Source of the DNA: Nocardiopsis halophila DSM 44494
GTDB taxonomy: Bacteria > Actinomycetota > Actinomycetes > Streptosporangiales > Streptosporangiaceae
Direction: 5' to 3'
Length of the DNA: 32,961 nt
Assembly (NCBI RefSeq): GCF_000341245.1
Contig: NZ_ANAD01000071.1
Location: forward strand, 17,421 to 50,381
Positions within the stretch are counted from its first letter, which is position 1. Every line of letters starts with the position of its first letter. This document shows, one piece after another, positions 32,189 to 32,961 of this stretch. A model generated the notes under the pieces. It made no database searches. It saw nothing but the letters and a program-made list of their open reading frames with translations, and was not told where the DNA came from. A program made the translations under genes and the position numbers.

Positions 32189-32653
32189 GGCCGCCCCTCA
32201 CTCTCGCCTGTCCCGGCTTCTGATGGCACCTGGATCTCGGCCGGTGAGAGCAGGTGGCCAGGAAGGGGATGCATCGCATCTCCGCAGGTCCGGTGCACGG
32301 GATGCGCGTGAGGCAAACAGAGGCCACGGCGGTGACCAGGGCGAGCGTCGAGGAGGTGTGGCCGTGGTCGGTCAGGGCGCGCAGGGCGTCGCGTTCGCGG
32401 AAGTGCCGGTGGCCCCGTGCGCGGCGGATGCGAGGTCGGGCGGGAGCGAGTGCCGGGGCTTGCGCATGCACCGCACGGTGAGCAGACAGTGGGGGCCGCG
32501 GCGGTGGCGGCGGGGGACGGCAGCCGGGACGCGAGCACGCCCGCCGCCATGACCGGCGCCGTTCCCACGGCTCGGGTCTCCATGGCCACCGTTCGCATTC
32601 GCCGCCCCCTGATCGCCCGTTCCCGCCCGGAGGGAGGAGAGAGGCCTCTCGCC
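32189..32653. other. 465-base stretch without a supported gene
   Basis: All ORFs here lack a good start or protein-like composition. I looked on the minus strand for the XRE regulator usual beside DUF397 and did not find it. It may hold decayed sequence. Confidence 0.4.
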
Positions 32654-32961
32654 TCAGGAGACGGAGCGCGCCTCCCCAGCCTCCCGGTCGACGGCCGCAC
32701 GGGAGCGTGACGCTGTGAACGCGCGGCGGTAGGCGAGCGGGGCGACCCCCACGTGGCGCGTGAAGTGCCGCCGCAGGTTGGCGGCGCTGCCCAGGCCGCT
32801 CTTATCCGCCACCTGCTCGACGGGCAGCCCGGTGGTCTCCAGCAGGAGCTGTGCGTAGCGGACGCGCTCCTGAAGGAGCCAGCGCAGCGGCGGCATCCCC
32901 AGCGCCTCCTCGAACCGGCGGGCCAGCGTGCGCCTGCTCAGGTTGGCGCGGCGGGGGGGGG
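32654..32961 (-). CDS. AraC/GlxA-type regulator, C-terminal part (runs off the window)
   Basis: The frame is open through the right edge, so the ATG at 32896 is internal. The visible 101 residues are an AraC HTH: RANLSRRTLARRFEEALGMP, PLRWLLQERVRYAQLLLETT, GLPVEQVADKSGLGSAANLR, RHFTRHVGVAPLAYRRAF. The tail is short and Arg/Ser/Ala-rich. The LSRRTLARRF and P.rW...ER.r.A..LLE patterns are typical of GlxA-family regulators with an N-terminal DJ-1/PfpI domain. It is in the opposite orientation to the remnant at 31068 and differs clearly in sequence, so the two are not a recent duplication. The window ends in nine G residues, which may be a contig end. Confidence 0.85.
   Translation of the reverse strand, partial: PPRRANLSRRTLARRFEEALGMPPLRWLLQERVRYAQLLLETTGLPVEQVADKSGLGSAANLRRHFTRHVGVAPLAYRRAFTASRSRAAVDREAGEARSVS

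Noticed and set aside
32189-32653. Several ORFs of 75-150 codons on both strands
   Set aside because: No start with ribosome binding site, no protein-like composition and no recognised family; the XRE gene expected beside DUF397 was looked for and not found.

Overview
The window is very GC-rich actinomycete chromosome: GTG starts are common, third codon positions are almost always G or C, and nearly every ORF has long open shadows on the other strand. Protein similarities that I recognise point to Nocardiopsis or another member of the Nocardiopsaceae; this is inferred from gene style, not from a marker gene. I see no rRNA, tRNA, CRISPR array, insertion sequence or phage gene.

Region 1 (1-5.2 kb) is a patchwork. 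It holds the C-terminal part of an EF-G-like translation GTPase, a formylglycine-generating-enzyme-like protein, a frameshifted and truncated alpha/beta hydrolase, a small membrane protein, a LuxR/DesR-type response regulator that has lost most of its receiver domain, an NAD(P)-binding atypical SDR and an M48 metalloprotease. Region 2 (5.3-12.3 kb) has an M20 amidohydrolase with a 200-residue Pro-rich tail, an acyltransferase-3 membrane protein, a CDP-alcohol phosphatidyltransferase, a GuaB1-type IMP dehydrogenase/GMP reductase relative and an F420-type nitroreductase. Strong GC hairpins separate the convergent pairs.

Region 3 (12.4-19.4 kb) is a duplicated export-type system: ABC ATPase - YhgE/Pip membrane protein - TetR regulator - second ABC ATPase - second YhgE/Pip protein. 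In both cassettes the ATPase stop overlaps the membrane-protein start by 4 bases. Both ATPases have degenerate nucleotide-binding motifs (P-loop Lys replaced by Arg). A 28-bp near-perfect palindrome before the first cassette is the likely TetR operator.

Region 4 (20.1-28.8 kb) is a compact steroid side-chain catabolic cluster. A leftward operon with overlapping genes runs fadD (acyl-CoA synthetase) - DUF35 - ltp4 - ltp3 - fadD19 - cyp125, and echA19 diverges from it. The 173-base divergent promoter region carries three related 14-mers resembling the KstR operator. The expected chemistry is CYP125 oxidation of the sterol terminal methyl group, CoA activation by FadD19, enoyl-CoA hydration by EchA19, and a late thiolase/aldolase-type step by the Ltp3/Ltp4/DUF35 proteins. 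The acyl-CoA dehydrogenases and FadA5 are not in the window.

Region 5 (28.8-33 kb) has a 33-codon membrane peptide with an excellent ribosome binding site, a sortase-anchored surface protein (lectin-like domain, DUF11 repeat, Pro-Ser stalk, LPLTG), a DUF4333 lipoprotein, an orphan C-terminal AraC/GlxA fragment, a DUF397 gene broken by one base in a C-run, and the end of another AraC-type regulator cut by the window edge at a run of nine G.
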